DNA of 64,000 bases from an uncultured Muribaculaceae bacterium (GCA_947628305.1 CANQZG010000008.1:1-64000), one strand, 5' to 3'. Positions 49,895-59,126 are shown, counted from the stretch's first letter. Numbers and translations are program-made. The notes: generated from the letters alone by a model not told the origin.

Positions 49895-50842
49895 ATGCAG
49901 TCTTTGCTTTCGGTTGCGTCGAAGCACGACAGAGCGGTGCTTGCGGCGATGATCCCTCCTACGGACTTTACGGTACATAAATGGATCGAGCCGTACTTCA
50001 CGGCAGGCGACGCGATGTTCGCGATCGCTCCGCGGCGGTACGCCGTGTCGTGCGCGACGACGGTATGGTCGGAGTGGTACCTGCAGATCGCGTTTAATCC
50101 GCATGATGTGTGGCGCGCGTTTGAAGACTTACAGGCGGCATATCACGGGGACACCAAAGGATGGGAACCTTATTATGACGCGCTGTACGCGTTCAATCGA
50201 GGGTTGTCCGTCAAAAGTTGGATGTCGGCAGAGGACGCGGCAAAGGTGTTGTTTTTCAAGCTGACGTCGAGGTCGCATGTTTATCCGACGGAGTGGACGC
50301 CGTTCCGGGAACCTCCGGGCGGGAAGTCCCGTCAGCATGTGTTGCGGAAGGACGCATTCATGGAAGTCGCGGCATATCTGGAGCAGACGCGCCGGAACGG
50401 TACGCAGGTCATTACGGCAGGGCATCCGATCGGGGTCGTCGATAAGGCGCAGACGGGCGACGTCGTGTTCGCGGACCTGCGCGGCAAGAATGTATCGAAG
50501 GAAGCCGTCGACGACCTGCTTCGGAAGGCGCCGTCGTTGACTTCACGGTTCGTGTATATGATTTTGATCCTTCCCGAAGCGTTGCCGTTGTGTCGTACCG
50601 GGGTGCATGTGCAAGACGGACTTCGTGTTTACGACAATGTTGCAGAGGTCGACAGAGCATGCGAGAAAGCGACGAAAGAGAGGCGAAAAGCCGTTGCCGC
50701 AAGTCTCGCGACGCTCAAAGACTTCGGGTTGAAAAATCCGTTTCCTCCGGACGCGCTGGAACAGCTTTATAATGTGCGCGAGGTATCGGATGAACAGTTA
50801 TACGTGCTGGTGCGCGCAAAAATCAATTCGATCTTTCAGTAA
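49895..50842 (+). CDS. Dam-like fold protein without the DPPY motif (315 aa)
   Basis: ATG at 49895 with GGAGGGAG upstream. The order of segments resembles D12-class (Dam) adenine methylases. KWIEPYFTAGDAMFAIAPRR (residues 25-45) corresponds to 'y.EPF.GgGavff'. AAKVLFFKLTSRSHV (near 115) corresponds to the 'aarfly.....fng' region. QTGDVVFADLRG (near 185-196) stands where Dam has DfvYlDPPY. The glycines of motif I and the DPPY are degenerate, so catalysis is improbable. If the alignment is right it may be a DNA-binding pseudo-methylase; otherwise an unknown family. Confidence 0.45.
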   Translation: MQSLLSVASKHDRAVLAAMIPPTDFTVHKWIEPYFTAGDAMFAIAPRRYAVSCATTVWSEWYLQIAFNPHDVWRAFEDLQAAYHGDTKGWEPYYDALYAFNRGLSVKSWMSAEDAAKVLFFKLTSRSHVYPTEWTPFREPPGGKSRQHVLRKDAFMEVAAYLEQTRRNGTQVITAGHPIGVVDKAQTGDVVFADLRGKNVSKEAVDDLLRKAPSLTSRFVYMILILPEALPLCRTGVHVQDGLRVYDNVAEVDRACEKATKERRKAVAASLATLKDFGLKNPFPPDALEQLYNVREVSDEQLYVLVRAKINSIFQ

Positions 50843-50860
50843 GAAAAGGAGTCTTTGAAA

Positions 50861-51589
50861 ATGAGAAGTGTGCTGAAAATTTTTACGGTCCTGCTTGCGG
50901 CGTTCCTGCTTTGCGCCGGGTGTGCGTCGTCGGAACCCGAAGAGACGTCGTCGGTCGCATCGTCTGTGCAAAGCACGTCAGAGGCGACGTCTTCGGAAAG
51001 TCCGTCGAAAGCGGAAGTCTCTGAAGGTCCGGAGCAGTTCGCGATGCTGCCGGACGGTACGATCGTCAGCAACAAGGCTGAAAAGGTGGACCATACCGGT
51101 TATCTCGTCGACGGCGAGAACGTCGTAGAGATGCCTTTCACGTTGTCGTGGAAAGAGAACGGTCAGGATCACGCCGTCGAGATCGGCGGCGATATGACGG
51201 TCGGAGAGTTCCTTGCGTTGAACGGCATGGAGTCGATGCCGACGGATTGCGCCATCGGCGACAGCGCGACGTGGTACAGACGCCCGGGAACGCCGATGGA
51301 GCTTGACCCCGACGCGAAGTTCTTTGATTATATGGCGGGGTTCACGCTTGCGTATGAGGACGCTACGGACGTGTGCATCAACGGCGTGGAAGTCGCGACG
51401 GACCCGGACGCGCTTGCGGGGAAGGCGTTGCTCGAAGAGATCGGCTTGCCGTGGTGCGTCAAGAGTGTTCTGTTCGAAGATGACGCCGAAGAGGGTATTC
51501 CGCGCATTTATCATTGGCGGACGTCCGACGGTGGACGACTTCTTCTGGATATGTTCGTCGTAGAGTACAACAGTACGGATATGTTTTAA
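50861..51589 (+). CDS. Lipoprotein (242 aa)
   Basis: I start at ATG 50861, nine bases after AAAAGGAG. Signal peptide MRSVLKIFTVLLAAFLLCAG followed by lipobox CAGC, then a Ser/Glu/Thr-rich linker. The outer domain from about residue 60 is beta-rich and acidic, without recognised motif. It lies just before the relaxase gene and is followed by a hairpin with a T run (51601-51636). In Firmicute elements, lipoproteins in this position may act in mating contact or exclusion; no specific evidence here. Confidence 0.7.
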   Translation: MRSVLKIFTVLLAAFLLCAGCASSEPEETSSVASSVQSTSEATSSESPSKAEVSEGPEQFAMLPDGTIVSNKAEKVDHTGYLVDGENVVEMPFTLSWKENGQDHAVEIGGDMTVGEFLALNGMESMPTDCAIGDSATWYRRPGTPMELDPDAKFFDYMAGFTLAYEDATDVCINGVEVATDPDALAGKALLEEIGLPWCVKSVLFEDDAEEGIPRIYHWRTSDGGRLLLDMFVVEYNSTDMF

Positions 51590-51600
51590 GGCAGCGGACT

Positions 51601-51636
51601 GCCGCGGGCGGGAACGCTCGCGGCGGTTGTCTTTTT
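51601..51636 (+). terminator. Terminator-like hairpin before the relaxase gene
   Basis: GCCGCGGGCG pairs with CGCTCGCGGC, followed by TTGTCTTTTT. It may limit read-through into the relaxase gene. Confidence 0.65.
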
Positions 51637-51651
51637 AAGGAGGTGCGCGGT

Positions 51652-53733
51652 ATGGCGTTGAAGCAGTCGATCGTGGTGGTCAGCGAGTTTACGAACAAGG
51701 GCGGCGTGTCGAAGGGTTCCCGCGGGAATACGCCGGGGGAATACGTCACGCGGTATATGGGTCGCGATAAGGCGACCGAGGATCTGACGCCGGTACGGCT
51801 GGAGGATACGGAATCGTATATCACGCGCTATATGGCGCGCAAGACGGCGGCGGAGACGCTGGACTCGGTCCCCGACATCAAGAAAAGCATGCGGGCTTCT
51901 CAAAAGAACGCCGGGGTAGCGTTCGGGTACGGTTCGATCTCTCTTTCGGATAAGGCTCTGAAAGAGGCGTCGAAGGATATTCAGAAGAATTACGATAACG
52001 GAAAGACCGTTATGAAGACCGTGTTGTCATTCGATGAAGACTACTTGCGCAAATACGGTATCGTCAGTCCCGATTTCGTCTTTCGTAAGAAAGGGGATTA
52101 CCGGGGGAATCTCGACCAGATGAAACTTCGTATGGCGATCATGAACGGCATGCGCCGCATGGGGTGCGCTTATGATGATCTGCAGTATGTCGGCGTCATT
52201 CAGGTCGATACCAAGCATGTGCATTGTCATTTGGCTATGGTCGATCGCGGACGGGGTACGCTTGCCCCGGACGGAACGCAAAAAGGAAAGATCTCCGCGG
52301 CGTCGAAGCGGCAGTTGCGCTACGGCATCGACTCGTTCCTCGAACAGCAGCAGAAGATCCATATGATGACGTCGAATATCGGTCACGATAAGCGCAACGC
52401 CGTCTGCTTTATCAAGAAATTCACGCATCAGATGATGGACGAGCAGGGCGTGCCGCAGTTCCTGATCGCGACGCTGCCGGTGGACAAGCGCCTGTGGCGC
52501 GCGGACACGAATCGCAAGGAAATGCGGAAGCCGAACCAGATCGTGCGGGATTACGTTAATGAGATCCTGCAGGAACCCGGCTCCGGTTACGGAGAGACCG
52601 TTCGCGGGATCGAACGATACGCCAGCCGCAGAGCCCGGAACGAGGGTCTGGGGCTTCGCGGGTACCGCGAACTTGTCCGGGAAGGACAAGAGCGTGTCGT
52701 GAGAGACTGCATGAACGGTGTCTATTCGGTCCTGAAGCAGGTGTCCCCGCGGCAGATGTCGGTCAAGACGCCGATGCTGTCCATGATGGCGATGGACTAC
52801 GACGACTTGGCGTCGCAGGCGGCGTCGGACCCGATGATGGAGTTTGGCTTTAAGCTCCGTTCCTACTCGTCCCGCCTCCAGCATCATAAAAAGGAAATGC
52901 ACAAGTGGCGGAACGCAAAGGAAGATTACGACAGCTCCGCGAACGCGTCCGTCGACTCGAAGCCGATGCGGGATTTCTTCGCATATGAAGAAGAATACAA
53001 TGCAAAGCTGATGTGTAAGTATCAGCATCTGTTGAAGTTTTTGCCGCCGTCGGACGATTACGAGGACGAATTCGAACAGTTGATCGCATACAGAAAGCGT
53101 CAGCAGAAATTGCGGCAGATGTACGAGGATAAGTCGATCCGCCGGATGCGGGCGGATACCGCCGAAGAATACGGTCGCAAGGTCTACGGCATGCACGGCG
53201 GGCGTTACGTCGCGACGTCGCCTTCGACGATCGAACGTCGGCTGGAATTGATGGAGGAGCGCTACGGCACGATGGAGAAGGCGTTCAAGGATCGTCTTGC
53301 CGACGACGGCTTGACGTTCGACGGTCACGGCGTGTCGAAGCAGAAGCCGTATGCGTTCGACGAGGTAAAGGCTCTGGATATTCATCATCTCGGCTACGAC
53401 TGGAGCCATGATCTGATGGTGTCGAAGCGGAATATCGACGCGTTCTGCGAAGCGACCGACGAGCGGGCTCGTCTGTTCGAAGCAGCGAAGGCGTACCTCG
53501 TCGGGTCCGGTCAGGAAGACGCCGTGTCGGCGCTGCCGGAACGTGATATTACGGCGATGCGGGAGACCGCCGACAGGATGCGCGGGTCGCCTGTCCTGCA
53601 GTCGGTGAGACCCGCGGAACAGGGGACCAAGCGGATGCGCCGGACGGTGCGTCTGGATGTGGATTATGACAGATTGCTGAAAGATGCGGTGAAGCAGACG
53701 GTACAGGCTGTTTCGCTGACGATGGAGGAGTAA
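51652..53733 (+). CDS. MobP-type relaxase (693 aa)
   Basis: The true start is ATG 51652, after AAGGAGGT; the longer ORF is read-through. The three-His metal motif is VDTKHVHCHLAMVD (residues 186-199). Upstream, VVVSEFTNKGGVSKGSRGNT and EYVTRYMGRDKATED fit the MobP2-like relaxases of Firmicutes; the nicking Tyr should lie in one of the early YVTRYMGR/SYITRYMARK segments. The C-terminal 350 residues are helical and probably interact with the relaxosome. It nicks oriT and leads the strand to the coupling protein. No oriT nick site could be recognised. Confidence 0.8.
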   Translation: MALKQSIVVVSEFTNKGGVSKGSRGNTPGEYVTRYMGRDKATEDLTPVRLEDTESYITRYMARKTAAETLDSVPDIKKSMRASQKNAGVAFGYGSISLSDKALKEASKDIQKNYDNGKTVMKTVLSFDEDYLRKYGIVSPDFVFRKKGDYRGNLDQMKLRMAIMNGMRRMGCAYDDLQYVGVIQVDTKHVHCHLAMVDRGRGTLAPDGTQKGKISAASKRQLRYGIDSFLEQQQKIHMMTSNIGHDKRNAVCFIKKFTHQMMDEQGVPQFLIATLPVDKRLWRADTNRKEMRKPNQIVRDYVNEILQEPGSGYGETVRGIERYASRRARNEGLGLRGYRELVREGQERVVRDCMNGVYSVLKQVSPRQMSVKTPMLSMMAMDYDDLASQAASDPMMEFGFKLRSYSSRLQHHKKEMHKWRNAKEDYDSSANASVDSKPMRDFFAYEEEYNAKLMCKYQHLLKFLPPSDDYEDEFEQLIAYRKRQQKLRQMYEDKSIRRMRADTAEEYGRKVYGMHGGRYVATSPSTIERRLELMEERYGTMEKAFKDRLADDGLTFDGHGVSKQKPYAFDEVKALDIHHLGYDWSHDLMVSKRNIDAFCEATDERARLFEAAKAYLVGSGQEDAVSALPERDITAMRETADRMRGSPVLQSVRPAEQGTKRMRRTVRLDVDYDRLLKDAVKQTVQAVSLTMEE

Positions 53734-53737
53734 GCGT

Positions 53738-54118
53738 ATGTGGGCATGCTTATGGTTAGGCATTTTGCTGACGGCATTCGGTTTGTATGTCGTCATTAAG
53801 ATCTCTTTGCCGCGGCGCTGGGAAAGCGCCGAAGGGACGATCCAGAAGTCGTCGGACGGCGCGTTTCCGACGTACTGTATCAAGACGGACGAAGGGGAGA
53901 CCGGCTGGACGCCGTATTACAAGAAACGCGACGATACGCTTTCCGACGGGTCTCATGTCCGGGTGTTCTTCTATAAGAAGCGCGACGGAAAGGTCGTCAT
54001 GGCGCTGCCGGAGAAGGATGCTCTGATCACGCTGAAGCATGGCGTCGTGGCGCTCTGTCTCGGCGCGGTAGACCTGTCATGGTATATTTTCTGGTGGGTC
54101 ACCGCGTATGCACTTTGA
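53738..54118 (+). CDS. Small membrane protein, DUF3592-like (126 aa)
   Basis: It starts five bases after the relaxase stop. Membrane helices at residues 3-22 and about 100-122 enclose a beta-rich region (WESAEGTIQKSSDGAFPTYC, then GETGWTPYYKKRD) that looks like the DUF3592 layout. It is probably co-translated with the relaxase. Function unknown. Confidence 0.55.
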   Translation: MWACLWLGILLTAFGLYVVIKISLPRRWESAEGTIQKSSDGAFPTYCIKTDEGETGWTPYYKKRDDTLSDGSHVRVFFYKKRDGKVVMALPEKDALITLKHGVVALCLGAVDLSWYIFWWVTAYAL

Positions 54119-54166
54119 TCAGATTTGTAGGTTTCGGAAAATTTTTCCGATTTTTTGCAAAAGGTA

Positions 54167-54195
54167 TTGACAAATCTGTTTGATCGTGCTATACT
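54167..54195 (+). promoter_or_regulatory. Sigma-A promoter
   Basis: TTGACA (54167-54172), 17-bp spacer, extended -10 TGCTATACT (hexamer 54190-54195). Confidence 0.85.
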
Positions 54196-54383
54196 GTATG
54201 CAACAAGGGGCTCGATGCGTATTCAGTTTTAGAGTTTGGTCTTGTGCGGACTTCGGACTGCAGTCCGAAGAATCGGTTTTCAGGTTCCGTCAGACCTGCA
54301 GGCACCGGCTGGACACGAACGCAAATCTGTATTATGCCTCATGTGCTTCTTGTAATATGTAATTGTTACAGGAGGAAAAAAGT
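54196..54383 (+). promoter_or_regulatory. Structured 5' leader
   Basis: The leader of about 180 nt contains the strong stem CTTCGGACTGCAGTCCGAAG (about 54249-54268) and a second stem (CAGGTTCCGTCAGACCTG). It may control translation of the following gene or carry oriT-like structure; I cannot tell which. Confidence 0.4.
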
Positions 54384-54971
54384 ATGGCTAACATTCGCGG
54401 AGCCGGAGGCAAGACGCGCAAGTATGACGTTTATGTCTCCTTCTCAAAGGAAGCGTTCGAGACGGCGAAGAATATCCCCGTCGAGGCGCACATGAATCAT
54501 CAGGGCATCACCAAGGCGGGGATCAAAGAGCTCGTCGACCGTCCGGGTTCCATCGCGGACAAAGACAACCGTTTGAGCGTGAAGAAATTCCAAGGCAAAG
54601 ACGGTAAAGAGCACGTCGGTTCCAGCGTCCTGTATGCCAAGTCGCAGGTCGAAGCGATGCTGAATATGGGTCAGCAACCCGACGCAAAGGGGAAGATCCA
54701 TACCTTCGAAGACGAAGGTCGCGTCTATGCCGCGTTTAAGGCACAGCTGATCCCGCGCGACGGCGTCCTTGTCATCAACACGCAATCGCTGGAGCCGGCT
54801 GCGAAGCCGTTCGACAGCGTGAAGTGTCTTGAGCAGGCGAAGGAAGGCAGCGCAAAGCTGCGTGAGGCTCTGAACGCGAAGTATCCGCCCAAGGAAAAGA
54901 TCGCCGAGGCGGAGCCTGCAGTGGAGAATGAGGTTCAGACGGAAACTGACGGACCGGCTGTCGGGGAATAA
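54384..54971 (+). CDS. Hypothetical protein (195 aa)
   Basis: I start at ATG 54384 (CAGGAGGAAAA upstream). Soluble protein with the order MANIRGAGGKTRKYDVYVSF, then MNHQGITKAGIKELVDRPGS, ending in an acidic Glu/Ala-rich tail. It is a single-gene transcript with its own promoter, structured leader and terminator, which suggests high or separately controlled expression. I recognise no family; a DNA-binding role is possible because of the basic start. Confidence 0.6.
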   Translation: MANIRGAGGKTRKYDVYVSFSKEAFETAKNIPVEAHMNHQGITKAGIKELVDRPGSIADKDNRLSVKKFQGKDGKEHVGSSVLYAKSQVEAMLNMGQQPDAKGKIHTFEDEGRVYAAFKAQLIPRDGVLVINTQSLEPAAKPFDSVKCLEQAKEGSAKLREALNAKYPPKEKIAEAEPAVENEVQTETDGPAVGE

Positions 54972-55124
54972 TTCCGAAACTTGCGCCGTGCAGAACGGCG
55001 CGGAGATGTTTTCATCAGGAACCTTCAAACAGATAACGTAACAGGAACGTATGCCACGTTGACGGACGCGGGAGAACTTTATGGGAAGAACACCTGAAAA
55101 CGATCTCATTTGAAGCTGACAAGA

Positions 55125-55157
55125 AGCGTCGGGGATTTCCCCGGCGTTTCTTTTTTA
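55125..55157 (+). terminator. Rho-independent terminator
   Basis: CGTCGGGG, ATTT, CCCCGGCG, followed by TTTCTTTTTT. A further stem GCGCCGT/ACGGCGC lies at about 54983-55001. Confidence 0.8.
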
Positions 55158-55205
55158 TCGGCGTCGATACAAGAATTTTTTTTTCAAGGTTTTTCTTGAA
55201 ACCTA

Positions 55206-55234
55206 TTGATTTTTGTTGCAGTTTGTGTTATAAT
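55206..55234 (+). promoter_or_regulatory. Sigma-A promoter of the Clp-VirD4 operon
   Basis: TTGATT (55206-55211), 17-bp spacer, TATAAT (55229-55234), preceded by the GAAACCTATTGA box. Confidence 0.85.
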
Positions 55235-55267
55235 GTTGATAGAGAGGGCTGAAAAGGAGGCGGTTAT

Positions 55268-55624
55268 TTGAAGCCGTTGTATATCCATCGTTCTACGGCG
55301 TTGCTGTTGCATACGATCTTGCAGGGTCTGACGTGGATCCTGCGGGTGTTTCTGTTTATCGCGGTCGGTTACGGCGTCGTCGGCATCGGCGCGTCGATCT
55401 ACGCGTCGGAGTGGCACGCGCTGTTGCGCTACGGGCTGATTTTAGCCGTCGGTCCGATCGTTTGTCTCGTCACGTCCGTCGCGACGGACGTGCTCGCGAA
55501 ATACGTGCGAAGTGAAGCGGACATGAGCGACGGTCTGGTCGAGCTGGACCCGAAGTTCCTGCTGTCGGCAATTTTCGGAAAGGAGCGTCGTTCACGTGCT
55601 GGAAAAGGAAGAGCAGAGAGATAA
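55268..55624 (+). CDS. Membrane protein (118 aa)
   Basis: TTG start at 55268, chosen because AAAAGGAGG lies at normal spacing and no ATG is near. Two or three membrane helices (about residues 18-45, 56-72) are followed by a basic tail (FGKERRSRAGKGRAER). It overlaps the next gene by 29 bases, so the two are coupled. It may anchor the following ATPase to the membrane. Confidence 0.55.
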   Translation: MKPLYIHRSTALLLHTILQGLTWILRVFLFIAVGYGVVGIGASIYASEWHALLRYGLILAVGPIVCLVTSVATDVLAKYVRSEADMSDGLVELDPKFLLSAIFGKERRSRAGKGRAER

Positions 55625-57374
55625 GTATCCTACGCTGAATACGTATACGAATCCGGTCAAGCCGCCGGAGCGTCCGATCGTAGGGCGCGAGAAAGAGATC
55701 CGGCAGATACAGGCGGCGATGCAGCGCCCGGAGATCTCCAACGTCATGCTGCTGGCTCCCGCGGGGTCCGGTAAGACGGCGCTTGTGCAGGGTACGATGC
55801 TGGCGGATGCGGAGCGGATCTACCTTGAAGTGGACCTCGCGCGGATGATCGCGGACGTCACTACGGACGTCAATCAGATGGCGGCTACGTTGAAGATGCT
55901 GTTTGACGAGACCGCGCGGTACCGCACGGAAGAGGGCGCTGAAATCGTTCTGTTTATCGACGAGTTCCATCAGGTGGTGCAGCTGTCGCCCGCGGCGGTC
56001 GAAGCGTTGAAGCCGCTGTTGGCGGATTCGGGCACGCGAGGCATTCGCGTGATCGCCGCGACGACGTTCGCGGAGTTCATTCAGTACATCGCTCCGAACC
56101 AGCCGCTGGTGGAACGCTTGCAGCGGATCAATTTGGCGGAACCCGATAAGGCGACCGTCTGCGCGATCCTGCGCGGGATGGCGCGCCGGTACGGCGTGGA
56201 AGATCAGTTCCCGGACGACTCGATGTTTGAGTTGATCTACGAGTACACGAACCGTTATATCCCGTCGAACTCACAGCCGCGGAAGTCGATCCTGATCCTC
56301 GACGCGATGGTCGGATGGCATCGCTTGGAAGGCGTGCCGATCGACAGGAAGCTGCTTGCGGACATGATCTATCAGCAGGAAGGCGTCAACGTAGCGTTTC
56401 GGGTGGACGCGTCGACGATACGGAAGCGGCTGGACGAACGGGTGCTGTCGCAGGAATTCGCGACGCGGACGATCGAGGATTACTTGCAGGTGTGCGTTGC
56501 GGACCTGAATGATAAAGATCGCCCGATGGGCTGTCTGCTGTTCTCGGGAAGTACGGGTACCGGTAAGACGGAAACGTCGAAGGCGTTGGCGGATATTCTG
56601 TTCAACGATCCCCGCGCATTGGTGCGGTTCGATATGTCCGAGTACGCGAACGCGGACTCGCTGGAGCGGTTCCGCAAAGAGCTGACGGACCGGATCTGGC
56701 AGAGACCGTTCTGCATCCTGTTGCTGGACGAGGTCGAAAAAGCATGTGCGGAATGCACGCGCCTGCTGCTGCAGGTACTGGACGATGCGCGGCTGATGAA
56801 TGCGAACGGCAGGGAAGTGTCATTCAAGAACTGCTATATCATCATGACGACCAACGCAGGGTCGGAGGTATATAAAATTATCGCGCAATACAACGTCGAT
56901 GATAAAGGCTCCGGGAAGTCGATGCAGAAGTATCACAAGTTGATTCGCGAATCGCTGACCACGACGACCGGCAGCAATAAGTTCCCGCCGGAACTGCTCG
57001 GGCGTGTCGACGCCATCGTGCCGTTCCAGCCGTTGTCCGAGGCGACGCAGATCGCGATCACGCAAAAGAAGCTGTATTCGTTGAAGGCGAAGCTGCGCAA
57101 GATCCACGGGATCGACGCGCAGTTCAGTAAGGACGTCGTAGATTATCTGGTCAAGGACCGGCTGGACACGGACTCGGATTCGGGCGGCGCCCGCGCCATT
57201 ATCACGCGGTTGGAGACGGACGTTACGGCGGTCGTTGCGAGGTTTATCAATGAGAACCCCGGCATCAAGGCGATCACGGTCGACGTGGGCGGACAGATGG
57301 CGTACAGGAACAAGACCCAGCTGCAGTCGACGGCGTACGTTACGGTGAAGGCACGTATCGTGCCGAAGAAATGA
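55596..57374 (+). CDS. Clp-type double AAA+ ATPase (592 aa)
   Basis: GTG start at 55596 with AAAGGAG. Two AAA+ modules are present. D1 has Walker A LLAPAGSGKTALVQ (near residue 50) and Walker B VLFIDEFHQVV. D2 has Walker A LLFSGSTGTGKTETSK (near 315) and Walker B CILLLDEVEKA, followed by an arginine-containing sensor region (FPPELLGRVDAIVPF). This is the core of ClpA/B/C proteins without the N-terminal Clp repeats; no ClpP-binding loop is obvious. ClpB-like ATPases work in type VI secretion, but are unusual next to virD4. It may remodel or power the transfer complex, given that the VirB4-like protein here lacks Walker motifs. Confidence 0.85.
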   Translation: MLEKEEQRDKYPTLNTYTNPVKPPERPIVGREKEIRQIQAAMQRPEISNVMLLAPAGSGKTALVQGTMLADAERIYLEVDLARMIADVTTDVNQMAATLKMLFDETARYRTEEGAEIVLFIDEFHQVVQLSPAAVEALKPLLADSGTRGIRVIAATTFAEFIQYIAPNQPLVERLQRINLAEPDKATVCAILRGMARRYGVEDQFPDDSMFELIYEYTNRYIPSNSQPRKSILILDAMVGWHRLEGVPIDRKLLADMIYQQEGVNVAFRVDASTIRKRLDERVLSQEFATRTIEDYLQVCVADLNDKDRPMGCLLFSGSTGTGKTETSKALADILFNDPRALVRFDMSEYANADSLERFRKELTDRIWQRPFCILLLDEVEKACAECTRLLLQVLDDARLMNANGREVSFKNCYIIMTTNAGSEVYKIIAQYNVDDKGSGKSMQKYHKLIRESLTTTTGSNKFPPELLGRVDAIVPFQPLSEATQIAITQKKLYSLKAKLRKIHGIDAQFSKDVVDYLVKDRLDTDSDSGGARAIITRLETDVTAVVARFINENPGIKAITVDVGGQMAYRNKTQLQSTAYVTVKARIVPKK

Positions 57375-57397
57375 CTTGAAAGGAACGGTTGTAGGAA

Positions 57398-59032
57398 ATG
57401 GCTGAAAACGAAGGACTTGCGAAGCTGATCGACGAGTCGGTGCCGGAGACGGCGCTGCTGCTGTTCCGTGAGGCGTCGCGGTTTCAGGTGCGTGTCGACG
57501 GCGAAATGCTGTACGCGGGGCTGTTGCTGCCGGTAGAGCGCATCGGCGGATTGGATAAGAAAGCGTCCCGGTCGGACCCTGACAAGGGACAATTCTTGGA
57601 GTGTATCAAGAACGATACGCTTCAGGTGTATATGACGCCGGAATTGTTGGATACCGGCAAGATCCTGTTCATTCCGACGTTCGAAACGCTGTCGGGAATG
57701 GACGAGTACGGCTTCCTGCGCGCGGCTACGTATATTTTGGCGACCGTCAGCAACGACGGCGCCGTTCAGGCGACGGACTGGGAGCTGACGCTCCCGCAGG
57801 CGCTGTCGGTGGCGATGGAAGACTTGACTCTGGCGGAAGTCCTCGGGATCGAAGAAGAAGAAAAAGAAGATACAGAAGAGGACACGGCAGAGGACAGTGC
57901 GAAAGAGACGCCGTCGGAATTGCCGACGGAATCGAACGACGAGGATACGCCGTTCGACGGCGGCGAGGATGTCGATACGACAGCCGATACGGAAGTTACG
58001 TATGATGATATTCCCGACGCGCCGCCGGATGAAGCGGATCCCGAAGAGGATACGGAAGAGCCTGTCGAGGAGACGTCGGAAAAGTCTGCCGAAGGACCTG
58101 TCTATAAAGAGGACGTCGACGAGTCGCAGGTGCGCGCGGCGGTGTCACGCCGGTTTTACTCGGACGAGCTCGGTCTGGAAGTGACGTCGGCGCCGTTCGA
58201 CGCGCAATTCGCGCATACGACGCCTCCGCCTGCTCTCTCCGAGGATTACGACGAGGAGTGGCAGGGGAGTTACCTGCGGATGTCCGCAAAGGACGCGAAC
58301 TTGGAGCTTGCGCGGATGCGCGAGAACACGGTGTCGCGTCTGCGGGAAGACTATTTTAATCTCGTCGCGAGATCGTGCGAGGACATCCAGCGGATGCTGG
58401 ATATGAACGACCCGCAGACGGCTTACGGGAAGCGTTTGAGGAAGCTGGATGCGAAGCGCGACGAGTATCTCGACAGCGTGTCCGAAGAGATCGAGAAGCA
58501 GAAGGCGGAACTGGAGGCGGCTTATGCGAAAAAGCGTGAGCAGTACGTCGAGAACGCCGTCGCCGCGGCGAAGCAGCAGTACGATAATATGTACGGTCGA
58601 CAGCATGCGGCACAGCTTGCGGCGCTGAATGCCGCCGCGTATAACCGCATCGAGGCGGGGTATCAGGAACAGCGTCGGCAGTTGCTGGAGCGTCGCCGCG
58701 AAGAGGCGGGGAAGCTGCTGGATTATCGCATCAGCGACATCATGCAGGTGTTGACCGAGGAGTACCATCGTCGGTTGGAAGAGGAAGACGCGCGCTATCA
58801 GCAGCTGCGGCAGCTGATGCAGGAGAATCGCGAACGGCATCGCGCCGACTTGGAACAGATGCGCAACGCGTATGACACGCTGGGCTACGACGCCGGTGAC
58901 GAAGGGGCATACGACGACGACTTCGCGAACCTTGTCGACGACGGGTCATACGGCGCCGAGTATGGCGGTGCGGGACCTATGCTTGAAAAGAAGCTGGCAC
59001 AGGACGGCGGCGAAGAAGACACCGAGGATTGA
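57398..59032 (+). CDS. Acidic coiled-coil protein (544 aa)
   Basis: ATG at 57398 with GAAAGGA. Residues 1-150 form a globular domain (FREASRFQVRVDGEMLYAGL). Residues 150-230 are very acidic and disordered. Residues 280-480 are a long coiled coil (EEIEKQKAELEAAYAKKREQ). The end is Gly/Asp-rich. No membrane segment. Its position between the Clp-type ATPase and virD4 suggests a scaffold or substrate linking the two. A GC-rich hairpin with a T run follows (59043-59095). Confidence 0.6.
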   Translation: MAENEGLAKLIDESVPETALLLFREASRFQVRVDGEMLYAGLLLPVERIGGLDKKASRSDPDKGQFLECIKNDTLQVYMTPELLDTGKILFIPTFETLSGMDEYGFLRAATYILATVSNDGAVQATDWELTLPQALSVAMEDLTLAEVLGIEEEEKEDTEEDTAEDSAKETPSELPTESNDEDTPFDGGEDVDTTADTEVTYDDIPDAPPDEADPEEDTEEPVEETSEKSAEGPVYKEDVDESQVRAAVSRRFYSDELGLEVTSAPFDAQFAHTTPPPALSEDYDEEWQGSYLRMSAKDANLELARMRENTVSRLREDYFNLVARSCEDIQRMLDMNDPQTAYGKRLRKLDAKRDEYLDSVSEEIEKQKAELEAAYAKKREQYVENAVAAAKQQYDNMYGRQHAAQLAALNAAAYNRIEAGYQEQRRQLLERRREEAGKLLDYRISDIMQVLTEEYHRRLEEEDARYQQLRQLMQENRERHRADLEQMRNAYDTLGYDAGDEGAYDDDFANLVDDGSYGAEYGGAGPMLEKKLAQDGGEEDTED

Positions 59033-59042
59033 CGCGGTCATG

Positions 59043-59095
59043 GTCGCCCGCGCTTGTATGGGCGAAAGCCTTTGCGGGCGCGGGCGGTTTTGACA
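59043..59095 (+). terminator. GC-rich terminator-like hairpin
   Basis: CGCCCGCGC pairs with GCGGGCGCGGGCG (imperfect), followed by TTTT. It may reduce transcription into virD4. Confidence 0.5.
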
Positions 59096-59126
59096 TAGAA
59101 ACAAATCTTCAGAAAGGAGAAAAAGA

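Noticed and set aside
54120-54383. oriT next to the relaxase
   Set aside because: Stems are present, but I could not identify a nick-site consensus, so no oriT is claimed.
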